A stretch of DNA of 64,000 nucleotides from [Streptosporangium] indianense (lineage in GTDB: Bacteria; Actinomycetota; Actinomycetes; Streptomycetales; Streptomycetaceae). Below, one piece after another: positions 42,713 to 52,034 of this stretch. Made by a program: the position numbers and the translations under genes. The notes beneath the pieces are model-generated. The model was not told the origin of the DNA. It made no database searches and was given only the letters and a program-made list of their open reading frames with translations. How positions within the stretch are numbered: the first letter of the stretch is position 1; each line of letters starts with the position of its first letter. Where the stretch lies: NCBI RefSeq assembly GCF_021474405.1, contig NZ_JAKEIO010000016.1, positions 1-64,000 of the forward strand. Reading direction: 5' to 3'.

Positions 42713-43636
42713 TCAGAGGTTGGTGAGGTCCTCGGGGATCTTCGCCTCGCAGCCGTCCCTGAGGATCGTCGCCTCGATCAGGCCGTAGGGGCGGTCGGCG
42801 GCGTAGTACACCTCGTTGTCGTTCTTCAGCCCGAACGGCTCCAGGTCGACCAGGAAGTGGTGCTTGTTCGGGAGGGAGAAGCGGACCTCGTCGATCTCGC
42901 TGCGGTTGTTGATGATCCGCGCGCCCATCTGGTACAGCGTCTGCTGCAGCGAGAGGGAGTAGGTCTCGGCGAAGGCCTGGAGCATGTGCTTCCTGACCTG
43001 CTCGTAGGACTTCTCCCAGTTCGGCATGCGCTGCTCGTCGTCGGTCCAGTTGAACCGCCAGCGGCCGGAGACCTCGGTGGCCAGGATGCGGTCGTAGGCC
43101 TCCTTCAGCGTCGTGTACCTGTCCTTGACGTAGCCCCAGAACTCGGAGTTGGTCGAGTTCATCACGACCAGGTCCTTGAGGCCGGAGACGACCTCCCACG
43201 ACGAGCCGTCGTAGGTGATCTGGGTCAGCCGGACCTCCTGGCCCTTGCGGACGAAGGAGTGCTTGACCTCGTCGGCGCCGATGAACTGCGAGGTGGCGTC
43301 GGAGGCCTCGATCCGCTCCCAGGCGTACTCCTCGATGCGGATCCGGGCCCGGCGGATCGGCTCCTGGCTGGTGACGAAGTGCCGGGCGAGGTGGATGCCG
43401 AACTGCTCGGCCGACTCGATGCCGTGCTCCTTGGCGAACGCGTAGACCGTGTTCTTGGTGGTGTCGGTCGGCAGGACGTTGGCGTTCGAGCCGGAGTAGT
43501 GGACCTCGTCCATGTCGCCGCTCAGCGCGACGGAGACGTTGAGGTCCTTGATGTGGTGGGTGGCGCCGTCCCGCGTGATCTTGACGACTCGGTTCTCGGC
43601 CTTGCCGTACTGGTTCTGTCCCAGAATGGTGGGCAT
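42713..43636 (-). CDS. pucL: Factor-independent urate hydroxylase (uricase)
   Basis: Oxidises urate with O2 to 5-hydroxyisourate and H2O2. The 307-aa protein has two tunnelling-fold repeats with the catalytic Lys in QNQYGKAENRVVKI, Thr in LPTDTTKNTVYAFAKE (about residue 57) and His in SLPNKHHFLVDLEPFG (about 256). The gene follows uraH by 6 bp and is third in the uraD-uraH-pucL operon. The H2O2 product makes the catalase gene 4 kb away a functional partner; the two promoters have an identical 18-bp element. Confidence 0.97.
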   Translation of the reverse strand: MPTILGQNQYGKAENRVVKITRDGATHHIKDLNVSVALSGDMDEVHYSGSNANVLPTDTTKNTVYAFAKEHGIESAEQFGIHLARHFVTSQEPIRRARIRIEEYAWERIEASDATSQFIGADEVKHSFVRKGQEVRLTQITYDGSSWEVVSGLKDLVVMNSTNSEFWGYVKDRYTTLKEAYDRILATEVSGRWRFNWTDDEQRMPNWEKSYEQVRKHMLQAFAETYSLSLQQTLYQMGARIINNRSEIDEVRFSLPNKHHFLVDLEPFGLKNDNEVYYAADRPYGLIEATILRDGCEAKIPEDLTNL

Positions 43637-43642
43637 CTCTAG

Positions 43643-44041
43643 CTAGCTCCCTCGGTATACGGAGTAGCCGAACGGGTTGAGCAGCAGCGGTACGTGGTAG
43701 TGCTCACCGGCCTCGACGGCGAAGGTGATGGCCACCTCTGGAAAGAACGCACCGCTGTCCCGGTTCGCGGGGGCGTCCTGCTGCGCATCGGCTTGCTTCT
43801 TCGCAGATTCTTCGAGGTACGGCTCCACCGCGAAGTCGAGCCGTACGTGGGTGGTGCCCTCCGGCAGCGCCGGGAGGTCCTTGCACCGGCCGTCCGCGTC
43901 GGTGGCGGAGCCGCCGAGCTCCTGCCAGGCCGCCTCGCGGCCCGCGCGGGCGGAGAGGTGGACGGCGACGCCTTCGGCGGGCCGGCCGACGCTGGTGTCC
44001 AGGATGTGCGTGGACACGGAGGCGGTGGTACTGGTGCTCAT
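43643..44041 (-). CDS. uraH: 5-hydroxyisourate hydrolase
   Basis: A transthyretin-related enzyme of 132 aa that opens HIU to OHCU. The N-terminal VSTHILDTSVGRPAEGVAV and C-terminal HYHVPLLLNPFGYSVYRGS are diagnostic; YRGS is the active-site terminal tetrapeptide. An unusual Lys/Gln/Asp-rich insertion (SAKKQADAQQDAP) lies before the last strands. ATG 44041 lies 4 bp after the uraD stop and pucL begins 6 bp after its own, indicating tight co-translation. Confidence 0.96.
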   Translation of the reverse strand: MSTSTTASVSTHILDTSVGRPAEGVAVHLSARAGREAAWQELGGSATDADGRCKDLPALPEGTTHVRLDFAVEPYLEESAKKQADAQQDAPANRDSGAFFPEVAITFAVEAGEHYHVPLLLNPFGYSVYRGS

Positions 44042-44045
44042 GGGG

Positions 44046-44558
44046 TCAGGCTTCCTCTTCGACGAGTCGGGCGAGGCGGATGCGGTTGATCTTCCCCAGT
44101 TCGGTGCGGACGATCTCCCGCTCCTGCTCCGGTGTGTTGCCGATCCGCTCCCTGACCGCGTCGCGCATCTGTTCACCGGTCCGGCCGGTGGCGCAGATCA
44201 GGAAGACATGGCCGAACTTCTCCTGGTAGGCGAGGTTCAGCTCCAGCATCTCCGCCTTGAGCGCGTCGGAGGCGCCGGCCATGCCGCGCTGTTCCCGTGC
44301 CGAGGTGGGGTCACCGGGCCGGGGGCGGCCGATGGGCGGGTGGCCGGCCATCGCCTCGTCGAGGTCCGCGGCCGTCAGGCCGGCCATGGCGGCGTCGCTC
44401 GCGGCGTACAGGTCCTCGCAGGTGGCGTAGGGGCGGGCGGCCAGCAGGCGCTTCGCCCACGCCGTGGCGGCGCACACCTCGTGGAGGGCGGCGTGGGCCG
44501 CGTGCTCCTCGAGGGTGTTGAACCGGGTCAGGCCCGGCGGCGTGGAAGTGGACGTCAC
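44046..44558 (-). CDS. uraD: OHCU decarboxylase
   Basis: Converts 2-oxo-4-hydroxy-4-carboxy-5-ureidoimidazoline to S-allantoin. The 170-aa protein has FNTLEEHAAHAALHEVCAA, the catalytic AMAGHPPIGRP His (about residue 70) and LNLAYQEKFGHVFLICATGR near 110. GTG 44558 is preceded by GGAGG. It is first in the operon with uraH and pucL; its promoter carries TTGACG-N18-TTAGCT overlapped by the TCAAC-N5-GTTGA dyad. Confidence 0.95.
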   Translation of the reverse strand: MTSTSTPPGLTRFNTLEEHAAHAALHEVCAATAWAKRLLAARPYATCEDLYAASDAAMAGLTAADLDEAMAGHPPIGRPRPGDPTSAREQRGMAGASDALKAEMLELNLAYQEKFGHVFLICATGRTGEQMRDAVRERIGNTPEQEREIVRTELGKINRIRLARLVEEEA

Positions 44559-44608
44559 GGGAGCCTCCGTGGCCGGATTCGGCCTTCGTGCTGAACGGGC
44601 GTGCCGAC

Positions 44609-44650
44609 AGCTAACGCCCTCCCGCGACAGCACGTCAACAGTTTGTTGAA
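44609..44650 (-). promoter_or_regulatory. Urate-operon promoter with TCAAC-N5-GTTGA dyad
   Basis: Read on the minus strand, TTGACG (44638-44633) and TTAGCT (44614-44609) are 18 nt apart. The 18-base TTCAACAAACTGTTGACG (44650-44633) contains the dyad TCAAC-AAACT-GTTGA and ends with the -35 hexamer. Exactly the same 18 bases in the same place relative to the -35 occur at the catalase promoter (47317-47334). No TTCC-N7-GGAA box is seen here. Confidence 0.75.
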
Positions 44651-44667
44651 AATTCTGTGGTGCGAAA

Positions 44668-44685
44668 CCGGACCGAAACGTCCGG
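44668..44685 (-). terminator. Short hairpin after HTH gene
   Basis: CCGGAC / GTCCGG, 6-bp stem and 6-nt loop, 6 bp after the stop of the HTH gene and between it and the urate promoter. Weak but well placed. Confidence 0.45.
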
Positions 44686-44691
44686 CGGCGG

Positions 44692-45060
44692 TCAGGCCCC
44701 CTTCTCGCGGTTGAGGTAGTTGTAGACGGTGAAGCGGCTGACGCCGAGGGCGCTCGCCACCGTCTCCACCCCGTGCCGGACGGAGAAGGCGCCGCGCGCC
44801 TCGAGTATCCGCACGACTTCCTGTTTGGCCCTGCGGTCGAGGTCGGCCAGCGGCATCCCCTTGCGGCGCTCCATGGCGGCCAGGATGTGATCGAGGGAGT
44901 CGGCGAGCTGCGGCAGCCGTACGGCGACGGCGTCCCTGCCCTCCCAGGCCAGGACGACGTCGTCGGGGCCGGCCTCGTCGGGCGGGATCATCTCGCCGCC
45001 CATCGCGTCGACCAGGGGTTTCACGGCCGCGATGAACGGCTCGTCCCCGCCGCCGCTCAC
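44692..45060 (-). CDS. Small HTH regulator in purine cluster (YheO-type HTH)
   Basis: A 122-aa protein. The C-terminal 50 residues, DRRAKQEVVRILEARGAF and VETVASALGVSRFTVYNYLN, form a helix-turn-helix like that of YheO/DauR regulators. The N-terminal part (PFIAAVKPLVDAMGG, DDVVLAWEGRDAVAVRLP) is too short for a full PAS-like YheO sensor. GTG 45060 overlaps the stop of the upstream 83-aa gene (GTGA). The location next to the urate operon makes it a candidate regulator of the TCAAC-N5-GTTGA dyads, inferred only from position. Confidence 0.8.
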   Translation of the reverse strand: MSGGGDEPFIAAVKPLVDAMGGEMIPPDEAGPDDVVLAWEGRDAVAVRLPQLADSLDHILAAMERRKGMPLADLDRRAKQEVVRILEARGAFSVRHGVETVASALGVSRFTVYNYLNREKGA

Positions 45061-45308
45061 GCCCCTCCCTCCTCGACCACGTTGATCTGGAGCGAGACGC
45101 GGGTGGCTCCGGCCTTCAGGGTCTTGCGGAGCAGGGTGTCCACGGCGGTGAGCACCGCGTCGGCACCGCCCTCCGCGGTGTTGCCGAACGGGCCCACGTC
45201 CACGGCGTCCAGCTCGGCGGCCTCCACGACCTCGCGGGCCACCACCGCGTGCGCGGGCGCCTCGTCCAGGTCGAACGGCTCGGTCGTGAACTCCACTCTC
45301 AGTCGCAC
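45057..45308 (-). CDS. Small MTH1187/thiamine-binding-like protein
   Basis: An 83-aa protein with the order beta (RLRVEFTTEPF), alpha (AHAVVAREVVEAAEL), beta (VDVGPFGNTAEGGADA), alpha (LTAVDTLLRKTLKAG), beta (RVSLQINVVEE), as in the ferredoxin-like MTH1187/YkoF fold. It is translationally coupled to the HTH protein by a GTGA overlap. It may sense a small ligand for the regulator; that is speculation. Its promoter region is shared with hyi on the other strand. Confidence 0.62.
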   Translation of the reverse strand: MRLRVEFTTEPFDLDEAPAHAVVAREVVEAAELDAVDVGPFGNTAEGGADAVLTAVDTLLRKTLKAGATRVSLQINVVEEGGA

Positions 45309-45351
45309 GCGCTCAACCTAACGCGCGGGGCGGACTTTCCGGCAGCCCCTC

Positions 45352-45416
45352 TTGACAGCCCTCGCACCCCACAGGCAATCTTCCGTTAAGCAGAAACGAG
45401 ATTCCACGATACGGAA
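45352..45416 (+). promoter_or_regulatory. hyi-glxR promoter with paired AllR boxes
   Basis: TTGACA (45352-45357), 18 nt, CAATCT (45376-45381). Box 1 TTCCGTTAAGCAGAA (45381-45395) starts at the last base of the -10 and box 2 TTCCACGATACGGAA is at 45402-45416; centres 21 bp apart. This matches the gcl and allB arrangement, where the box pair covers the transcription start. Confidence 0.77.
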
Positions 45417-45462
45417 TGAGCGCGGAAGCGCAGCAGAGACAAGGAAGGGAGCGCCGCCCCCG

Positions 45463-46284
45463 ATGGGATTCGCAGACCAGCGCTTCAACGTCAACCTGTC
45501 GATCCTCTTCACGGAGCTCCCCCTCCTGGAGCGCCCCGCGGCCGCCGCCGCGGCGGGCTTCACCGCGGTCGAGCTGTGGTGGCCCTGGGTCGACTCACCC
45601 GTCCCCGAGCGGTCCCGGCTCGACGCCCTCAAGCGCGCGATCGAGGACGCCGGCGTCAGGCTCACCGGCCTGAACTTCTACGCCGGACAGCTCCCGGGCC
45701 CGGACCGCGGCGCCCTGTCGGTCCCCGGCGAGGAGTCGGAGCGGTTCCGCGCCAACATCGACGTGACCGCCGACTTCGCCGCCTCCCTGGGCTGCACGGC
45801 GCTCAACGCCCTGTACGGCAACCGCGTCGAGGGCGTGGACCCAGCCGAGCAGGACGCGCTCGCGCTGGAGAACCTGGCCCTGGCGGCCCGGGCCGCCGAC
45901 CGGATCGGCGCGATCCTGCTGATCGAGGCGTTGAACAAGCCCGAGTCGCCGCTGTACCCGCTGGTGTCCGCGCCCGCCGCCGTCGAGGTCGTCGACAAGG
46001 TCAACGAGGCGACGGGGCTCGGCAACGCACGCTTCCTCATGGACCTCTACCACCTGTCGATGAACGGCGAGGACCTGCCGGCGGTGATCGAGCGGTTCGC
46101 GGCTGCGACCGGGCACGTCCAGATCGCCGACAACCCGGGCCGCGGCGCGCCCGGCACGGGCTCGCTGCCCCTCGAAGACCTCCTCGACCAGCTGAACAAG
46201 GCGGGTTACGACGGCTGGGTCGGCCTCGAGTACAAGCCGGGCGACCGCCCGAGCGCCGAGGCCTTCGGCTGGCTGTCCCGCTGA
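45463..46284 (+). CDS. hyi: Hydroxypyruvate isomerase (TIM-barrel)
   Basis: A 273-aa isomerase interconverting hydroxypyruvate and tartronate semialdehyde. It shows FNVNLSILFTELPLLERPA, AGFTAVELWWPW, LLIEALNKPESP with the catalytic Glu, FLMDLYHLSMNGED (metal Asp and His) and HVQIADNPGRGAPG with GLEYKPGD at the end. ATG 45463 starts MGFADQRF. It is first in an operon with the reductase glxR (24-bp gap) and part of the glyoxylate-to-glycerate branch fed by gcl. Two AllR-type boxes precede it. Confidence 0.93.
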   Translation: MGFADQRFNVNLSILFTELPLLERPAAAAAAGFTAVELWWPWVDSPVPERSRLDALKRAIEDAGVRLTGLNFYAGQLPGPDRGALSVPGEESERFRANIDVTADFAASLGCTALNALYGNRVEGVDPAEQDALALENLALAARAADRIGAILLIEALNKPESPLYPLVSAPAAVEVVDKVNEATGLGNARFLMDLYHLSMNGEDLPAVIERFAAATGHVQIADNPGRGAPGTGSLPLEDLLDQLNKAGYDGWVGLEYKPGDRPSAEAFGWLSR

Positions 46285-46308
46285 CCCCGTACCCGAAAGG
46301 CACCCATC

Positions 46309-47199
46309 ATGAGCACACTCCCCAAGGTCGCCTGGATCGGACTCGGCATCATGGGCTCCCCCATGTCCGAGAACCTGATCAAGGCGGGTTACCAGGTCAC
46401 CGGCTACACACTGGAGCAGGACAAGCTGGACCGCCTGGCCGCCGCCGGTGGCACCGCGGCCGGCTCGATCGCCGAGGCCGTCGAGGACGCCGACGTCGTC
46501 ATCACGATGGTCCCGGCCTCCCCGCAGGTCGAGGCGATCGCCTACGGCCCCGACGGCATCCTGGAGAACGCGCGGTCCGGCGCGCTGCTGATCGACATGT
46601 CCTCGATCACCCCGCAGACCTCGGTCGACCTGGCGAAGGCGGCGGTCGACCAGGGCATCCGCGTCCTGGACGCCCCGGTGTCCGGCGGCGAGGCCGGTGC
46701 GATCGAGGCCGTGCTGTCGATCATGGTGGGCGGTGAGCAGGCGGACTTCGCCGAGGCCGAGCCGATCTTCCAGGCGCTCGGCAAGACCGTCGTGCTGTGC
46801 GGTCCGCACGGCTCCGGCCAGACCGTGAAGGCCGCCAACCAGCTGATCGTCGCCGTGAACATCCAGGCGTGCGCCGAGGCAGTGGTCTTCCTGGAGAAGT
46901 CCGGCGTGGACCTGAAGGCCGCCCTGGACGTCCTGGGCGGCGGACTCGCCGGCTCGACCGTGCTGACCCGCAAGAAGGACAACTTCCTCGGCCGGGACTT
47001 CAAGCCGGGCTTCCGGATCGACCTGCACCACAAGGACATGGGCATCGTCACCGACGCCGCCCGCAACGTCGGCGCGGCCCTGCCGGTCGGTGCCGTGGTC
47101 GCCCAGCTGGTCGCGAGCCTGCGTGCGCAGGGCGACGGCGGCCTGGATCACTCGGCGCTGCTGCGGGCCGTGGAGCGGCTCTCCGGCGCCCGGCTCTGA
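46309..47199 (+). CDS. glxR: 2-hydroxy-3-oxopropionate (tartronate semialdehyde) reductase
   Basis: Reduces tartronate semialdehyde to D-glycerate with NAD(P)H. The 296-aa beta-hydroxyacid dehydrogenase has WIGLGIMGSPMSENLIKAGY at residue 9, the substrate loop LDAPVSGGEAGAIEA (about 120) and the catalytic Lys in GSGQTVKAANQLIV (about 170). It follows hyi in the same operon and ends with a 17-bp-stem terminator. A glycerate kinase, needed for the next step, is not in the window. Confidence 0.95.
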   Translation: MSTLPKVAWIGLGIMGSPMSENLIKAGYQVTGYTLEQDKLDRLAAAGGTAAGSIAEAVEDADVVITMVPASPQVEAIAYGPDGILENARSGALLIDMSSITPQTSVDLAKAAVDQGIRVLDAPVSGGEAGAIEAVLSIMVGGEQADFAEAEPIFQALGKTVVLCGPHGSGQTVKAANQLIVAVNIQACAEAVVFLEKSGVDLKAALDVLGGGLAGSTVLTRKKDNFLGRDFKPGFRIDLHHKDMGIVTDAARNVGAALPVGAVVAQLVASLRAQGDGGLDHSALLRAVERLSGARL

Positions 47200-47238
47200 C
47201 CCTCCGCAGACCCTCGTGACCCGGGGGTCCCCCGATCC

Positions 47239-47297
47239 CCGGGCGGCGCCGCCGCTGACACCTGTCCTGTCGCGCCCAAAGCGGCGGCGCCGCCCGG
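47239..47297 (+). terminator. Terminator after glxR
   Basis: A 17-bp perfect stem (47239-47255 with 47281-47297) separated by 25 nt. It insulates the hyi-glxR operon from the catalase promoter that starts 20 bp downstream. Confidence 0.85.
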
Positions 47298-47316
47298 AAC
47301 CAGCCATGCCCACTGC

Positions 47317-47392
47317 TTCAACAAACTGTTGACGCTCCGCTCGCCCCGACCCTAGGCTCCACAAAGCGGAAAACTGTTTCCGCTGCCCTCTC
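47317..47392 (+). promoter_or_regulatory. Catalase promoter with TCAAC dyad and AllR-like box
   Basis: TTGACG (47329-47334), 18 nt, TAGGCT (47353-47358): a strong Streptomyces-type promoter. The 18-base TTCAACAAACTGTTGACG at 47317-47334 is identical to the urate-operon element and ends in the -35. CTCCACAAAGCGGAA (47357-47371) overlaps the -10 and differs from the allR box at two positions; a poor second box (TTCCGCTGCCCTCTC, 47378-47392) is 21 bp on. The palindrome GCGGAAA-ACTG-TTTCCGC spans 47366-47383. Confidence 0.75.
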
Positions 47393-47407
47393 GTACGGAA
47401 GGTCACG

Positions 47408-48865
47408 ATGTCGCAGCGCGTGCTCACCACCGAGTCCGGCGCCCCCGTCGCCGACAACCAGAACTCCGCCACCGCCGGTGTCGGCGGCCCGCTCCTGCTC
47501 CAGGACCAGCATCTGCTGGAGAAGCTGGCGCGCTTCAACCGTGAGCGCATCCCGGAGCGCGTGGTGCACGCCCGCGGCTCGGGTGCCTACGGCCACTTCG
47601 AAGTGACCGACGACGTCACGGACTTCACCCACGCCGACTTCCTCAGCGAGGTCGGCCGGCGCACCGAGGTGTTCGTGCGCTTCTCGACCGTGGCCGACTC
47701 GCTCGGCGGCGCGGACGCGGTGCGCGACCCCCGCGGCTTCGCGGTGAAGTTCTACACCGGGGAAGGCAATTACGACCTCGTCGGGAACAACACCCCGGTG
47801 TTCTTCATCAAGGACCCGGTCAAGTTCCCCGACTTCATCCACTCCCAGAAGCGCGATCCGTTCACGGGCCGTCAGGAGCCGGACAACGTCTGGGACTTCT
47901 GGGCGCACTCCCCCGAGGCCACGCACCAGGTGACCTGGCTGATGGGCGACCGCGGCATCCCGGCCTCGTACCGGCACATGAACGGCTACGGCTCGCACAC
48001 CTACCAGTGGACCAACAGCCGGGGCGAGGCCTTCTTCGTCAAGTACCACTTCAAGACCAACCAGGGCATCCGCTCCCTGAGCAGCGAGCAGGCCGCCGAG
48101 ATCGCGGGCAAGGACCCCGACTCGCACCAGACGGACCTGCTCCAGGCGATCGAGCGGGGTGTGCACCCGTCCTGGACGCTCCACGTGCAGCTGATGCCGG
48201 CGGCGGAGGCGGCGGACTACCGCTTCAACCCGTTCGACCTGACCAAGGTGTGGCCGCACGCGGACTACCCGCTCCGGCGCGTGGGCCGGCTCGTGCTGGA
48301 CCGCAACCCGGACAACGTCTTCGCTGAGGTCGAGCAGGCCGCGTTCTCCCCGAACAACTTCGTGCCGGGCATCGGTCCCTCGCCCGACAAGATGCTCCAG
48401 GGCCGGCTGTTCGCCTACGCGGACGCCCACCGCTACCGCCTGGGCGTCAACCACACGCTGCTGGCCGTCAACGCGCCGAAGGCCACGACCGCGCGGAACT
48501 ACGGCAGGGACGGCCTCATGGCGTCCAACCCGCAGGGCCGGTACGCCAAGAACTACGAGCCGAACTCCTACGACGGCCCCGTCGAGACCGGCCGCCCGCT
48601 GTCGGCGCCGCTGGCGGTCTCCGGCCACACCGGCACCCATGAGGCGCCCGCGCACACCAAGGACGACGACTTCTTCCAGGCGGGCGAGCTGTACCGGCTG
48701 ATGTCCGCCGAGGAGCGGTCCCGTCTGGTCGCGAACATCGCGGGGGGCCTGTCCCGGGTCTCCCGCGACGACGTGATCGAGAAGAACCTCGCGCACTTCC
48801 ACGCCGCCGACCCCGAGTACGGGCGGCGCGTGGAGGAGGCGGTCCACGCCCTGCGCGAGGACTGA
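47408..48865 (+). CDS. Monofunctional heme catalase (small subunit)
   Basis: Disproportionates H2O2. The 485-aa protein is a clade-3-size catalase: catalytic His in [16 protein letters not shown] (about residue 56), Asn in [17 protein letters not shown] (about 130) and the heme-ligand Tyr in [15 protein letters not shown] (about 340). ATG 47408 has GGAAGG upstream. The gene sits between the glyoxylate genes and gcl, and its promoter carries elements of both the urate operon and the AllR set, so peroxide from urate oxidation is the likely reason for its location. Confidence 0.96.
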   Translation: MSQRVLTTESGAPVADNQNSATAGVGGPLLLQDQHLLEKLARFNRERIPERVVHARGSGAYGHFEVTDDVTDFTHADFLSEVGRRTEVFVRFSTVADSLGGADAVRDPRGFAVKFYTGEGNYDLVGNNTPVFFIKDPVKFPDFIHSQKRDPFTGRQEPDNVWDFWAHSPEATHQVTWLMGDRGIPASYRHMNGYGSHTYQWTNSRGEAFFVKYHFKTNQGIRSLSSEQAAEIAGKDPDSHQTDLLQAIERGVHPSWTLHVQLMPAAEAADYRFNPFDLTKVWPHADYPLRRVGRLVLDRNPDNVFAEVEQAAFSPNNFVPGIGPSPDKMLQGRLFAYADAHRYRLGVNHTLLAVNAPKATTARNYGRDGLMASNPQGRYAKNYEPNSYDGPVETGRPLSAPLAVSGHTGTHEAPAHTKDDDFFQAGELYRLMSAEERSRLVANIAGGLSRVSRDDVIEKNLAHFHAADPEYGRRVEEAVHALRED

Positions 48866-48874
48866 ACTCCCTGA

Positions 48875-48933
48875 CCGTGTCCGACCGCCCGGGGAGACCC
48901 GGATGAGGGGTGGTCCCCCGGGCACGGACACGG
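48875..48933 (+). terminator. Catalase terminator
   Basis: A 9-bp outer stem CCGTGTCCG / CGGACACGG (48875-48883 with 48925-48933) and an inner GCCCGGGGA / TCCCC-GGGC stem begin 9 bp after the catalase stop. The remaining 240 bp to the next start show no gene. Confidence 0.75.
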
Positions 48934-49174
48934 CCAGGGCGCGGACCGCGGCGGCGTGCGAGCCAGTGCGGTGGTGAAGGGCCCGGACCGGCTTCTCGAC
49001 CTGAGGGAAGCCGGCCCCGGAGCCCGTCGCACCCGCCGCGGTCCCAGCACCACCCATCCCTCTCCCCCGACACCGTCCGGCGGCGCGAACGTCCTGTCGC
49101 GCCCAGCCTCGCACCGCCGGGCGGCCCAGCCCTCCCAGGGTGCGGAACCGTCCCGTTCGCAGCAGCCTGAAGGC

Positions 49175-49411
49175 ATGGCACCTCCCACCGAGCAACCGCA
49201 CGTCGTGGTCCACGCTCCCGCCCTGGACGGCTCCCGCCGGGTCACCCTGGGCGAGGAGCCGCTGGGCGTCGCCACCCACACGGACGACGTCGCCGAGATC
49301 CTGCGCCTGGCCGACCTGTACGTCACCGACGTCGCGGAGAGCGACCTCGTCGAGTGGCAGGGCGGCGGGCCGGACGACTGGCCGGGGCTGTCGGAGCACC
49401 ACGAGGCGTGA
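49175..49411 (+). CDS. Small acidic hypothetical protein
   Basis: A 78-aa acidic protein (MAPPTEQPHVVVHAPALDG, DDVAEILRLADLYVTDVAES, VEWQGGGPDDWPGLSEH). ATG 49175 follows a weak CTGAAGG. No membrane segment or Cys. It resembles small proteins kept beside the gcl-catalase region in Streptomyces, but I cannot name a family. Followed by a 15-bp-stem terminator. Confidence 0.65.
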   Translation: MAPPTEQPHVVVHAPALDGSRRVTLGEEPLGVATHTDDVAEILRLADLYVTDVAESDLVEWQGGGPDDWPGLSEHHEA

Positions 49412-49468
49412 GTGCGTCTACAGCACCGGTCGTACAGCCCGTACGGCACCCTCACCTTCACCTCTGAA

Positions 49469-49505
49469 CCCGGCCCCGGGGGCTTCAACCGCCCCCGGGG
49501 CCGGG
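49469..49505. terminator. Strong hairpin terminator
   Basis: A perfect 15-bp stem (49469-49483 with 49491-49505) and 7-nt loop, 58 bp after the 78-aa gene. Confidence 0.85.
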
Positions 49506-49632
49506 CACATTCCCGTCACAGGGCCCTTCGGCACGGGGGGCGGCGGGCCCGGTACGGGGGTGAAGCCACGAGCGACGGTACGGCGGCCCGGCCGGAGCCG
49601 CACGAGATCCCACTGCCGACATCCGCCTCGCG

Positions 49633-49848
49633 GTGGCCCTCATACGGCTGCTGCTGGTCGCCCCGCACGGCGAGGCGGCCCTGCGCCTGCTGATGCCCCG
49701 CTTCGCACTGCGGACGGGCCTGATCCGCCGGGCGGACGTGGGCGGAGCGACCCTCCTCAAGGATTCGCCGCGCGGCAGAAACCGCGGGGGCGGGGGTCAC
49801 CACTACTGCGGTACCGGCGGGGGTGGCTGCGGTGGCAGCGGAAGCTGA
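49633..49848 (+). CDS. Doubtful small Gly/Cys-rich ORF in 630-bp spacer
   Basis: The 630 bp between the 78-aa gene and the gcl stop hold one frame worth noting: 71 codons with a helical start (LIRLLLVAPHGEAALRLLMP) and a tail HHYCGTGGGGCGGSGS. The tail recalls the Cys/Gly-rich ends of TIGR04222-type membrane proteins, so it may be a fragment of one. The GTG start has no Shine-Dalgarno site. Apart from this and the hairpin at 49469-49505 I see nothing else in the spacer. Confidence 0.3.
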   Translation: MALIRLLLVAPHGEAALRLLMPRFALRTGLIRRADVGGATLLKDSPRGRNRGGGGHHYCGTGGGGCGGSGS

Positions 49849-50041
49849 CCCCGTGCGCGCGTGAGCGGCCTGGCGCGGGGAGGCGGTCCGGGCGGCGCCC
49901 GAGCGGTGCGTGCGGGGGCGGTCATGCGCGAGGACGCGACCCGGTAGGCACGTACCAGCAGGGGAGCGGCCCGCCCTCACGCACACGCCGGAGGGGCGGC
50001 CCGGCCACGATGGACGGGCCGCCCCTCTGCTGCCCTGTGCG

Positions 50042-51826
<1,785 letters not shown>

Positions 51827-51884
51827 CGAGTACTCCTGCTTCGGCTGTCGGATTCGCACTCCCGTCGCGCCCCGCGGTGAGCTC

Positions 51885-51952
51885 TTCCGTATTGCGGAGA
51901 TTGTTTTCTACGATCTGGAATTAATGTAGGTGGGGCGGGCGAAGGGCGTCAA
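51885..51952 (-). promoter_or_regulatory. gcl promoter with paired AllR boxes
   Basis: On the minus strand TTGACG (51952-51947), 18 nt, TACATT (51928-51923). Directly after the -10 lies box 1, seen on the plus strand as TTCTACGATCTGGAA (51906-51920); box 2 is TTCCGTATTGCGGAG (51885-51899). Centres are 21 bp apart. The pair covers the transcription start. Confidence 0.77.
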
Positions 51953-52034
51953 GAGACGGAAAGCGCCGGACAGGGCGGGGCCGGAGGGAGCACGATGGGC
52001 CCGCCGTCCCGATACGACACGGTTCTGGAGTGCC

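Noticed and set aside
39606..44558. Single long operon from uraD to the permease
   Set aside because: Hairpins at 42663-42694 and 41173-41200 and gaps of 118 and 220 bp suggest at least partial separation.
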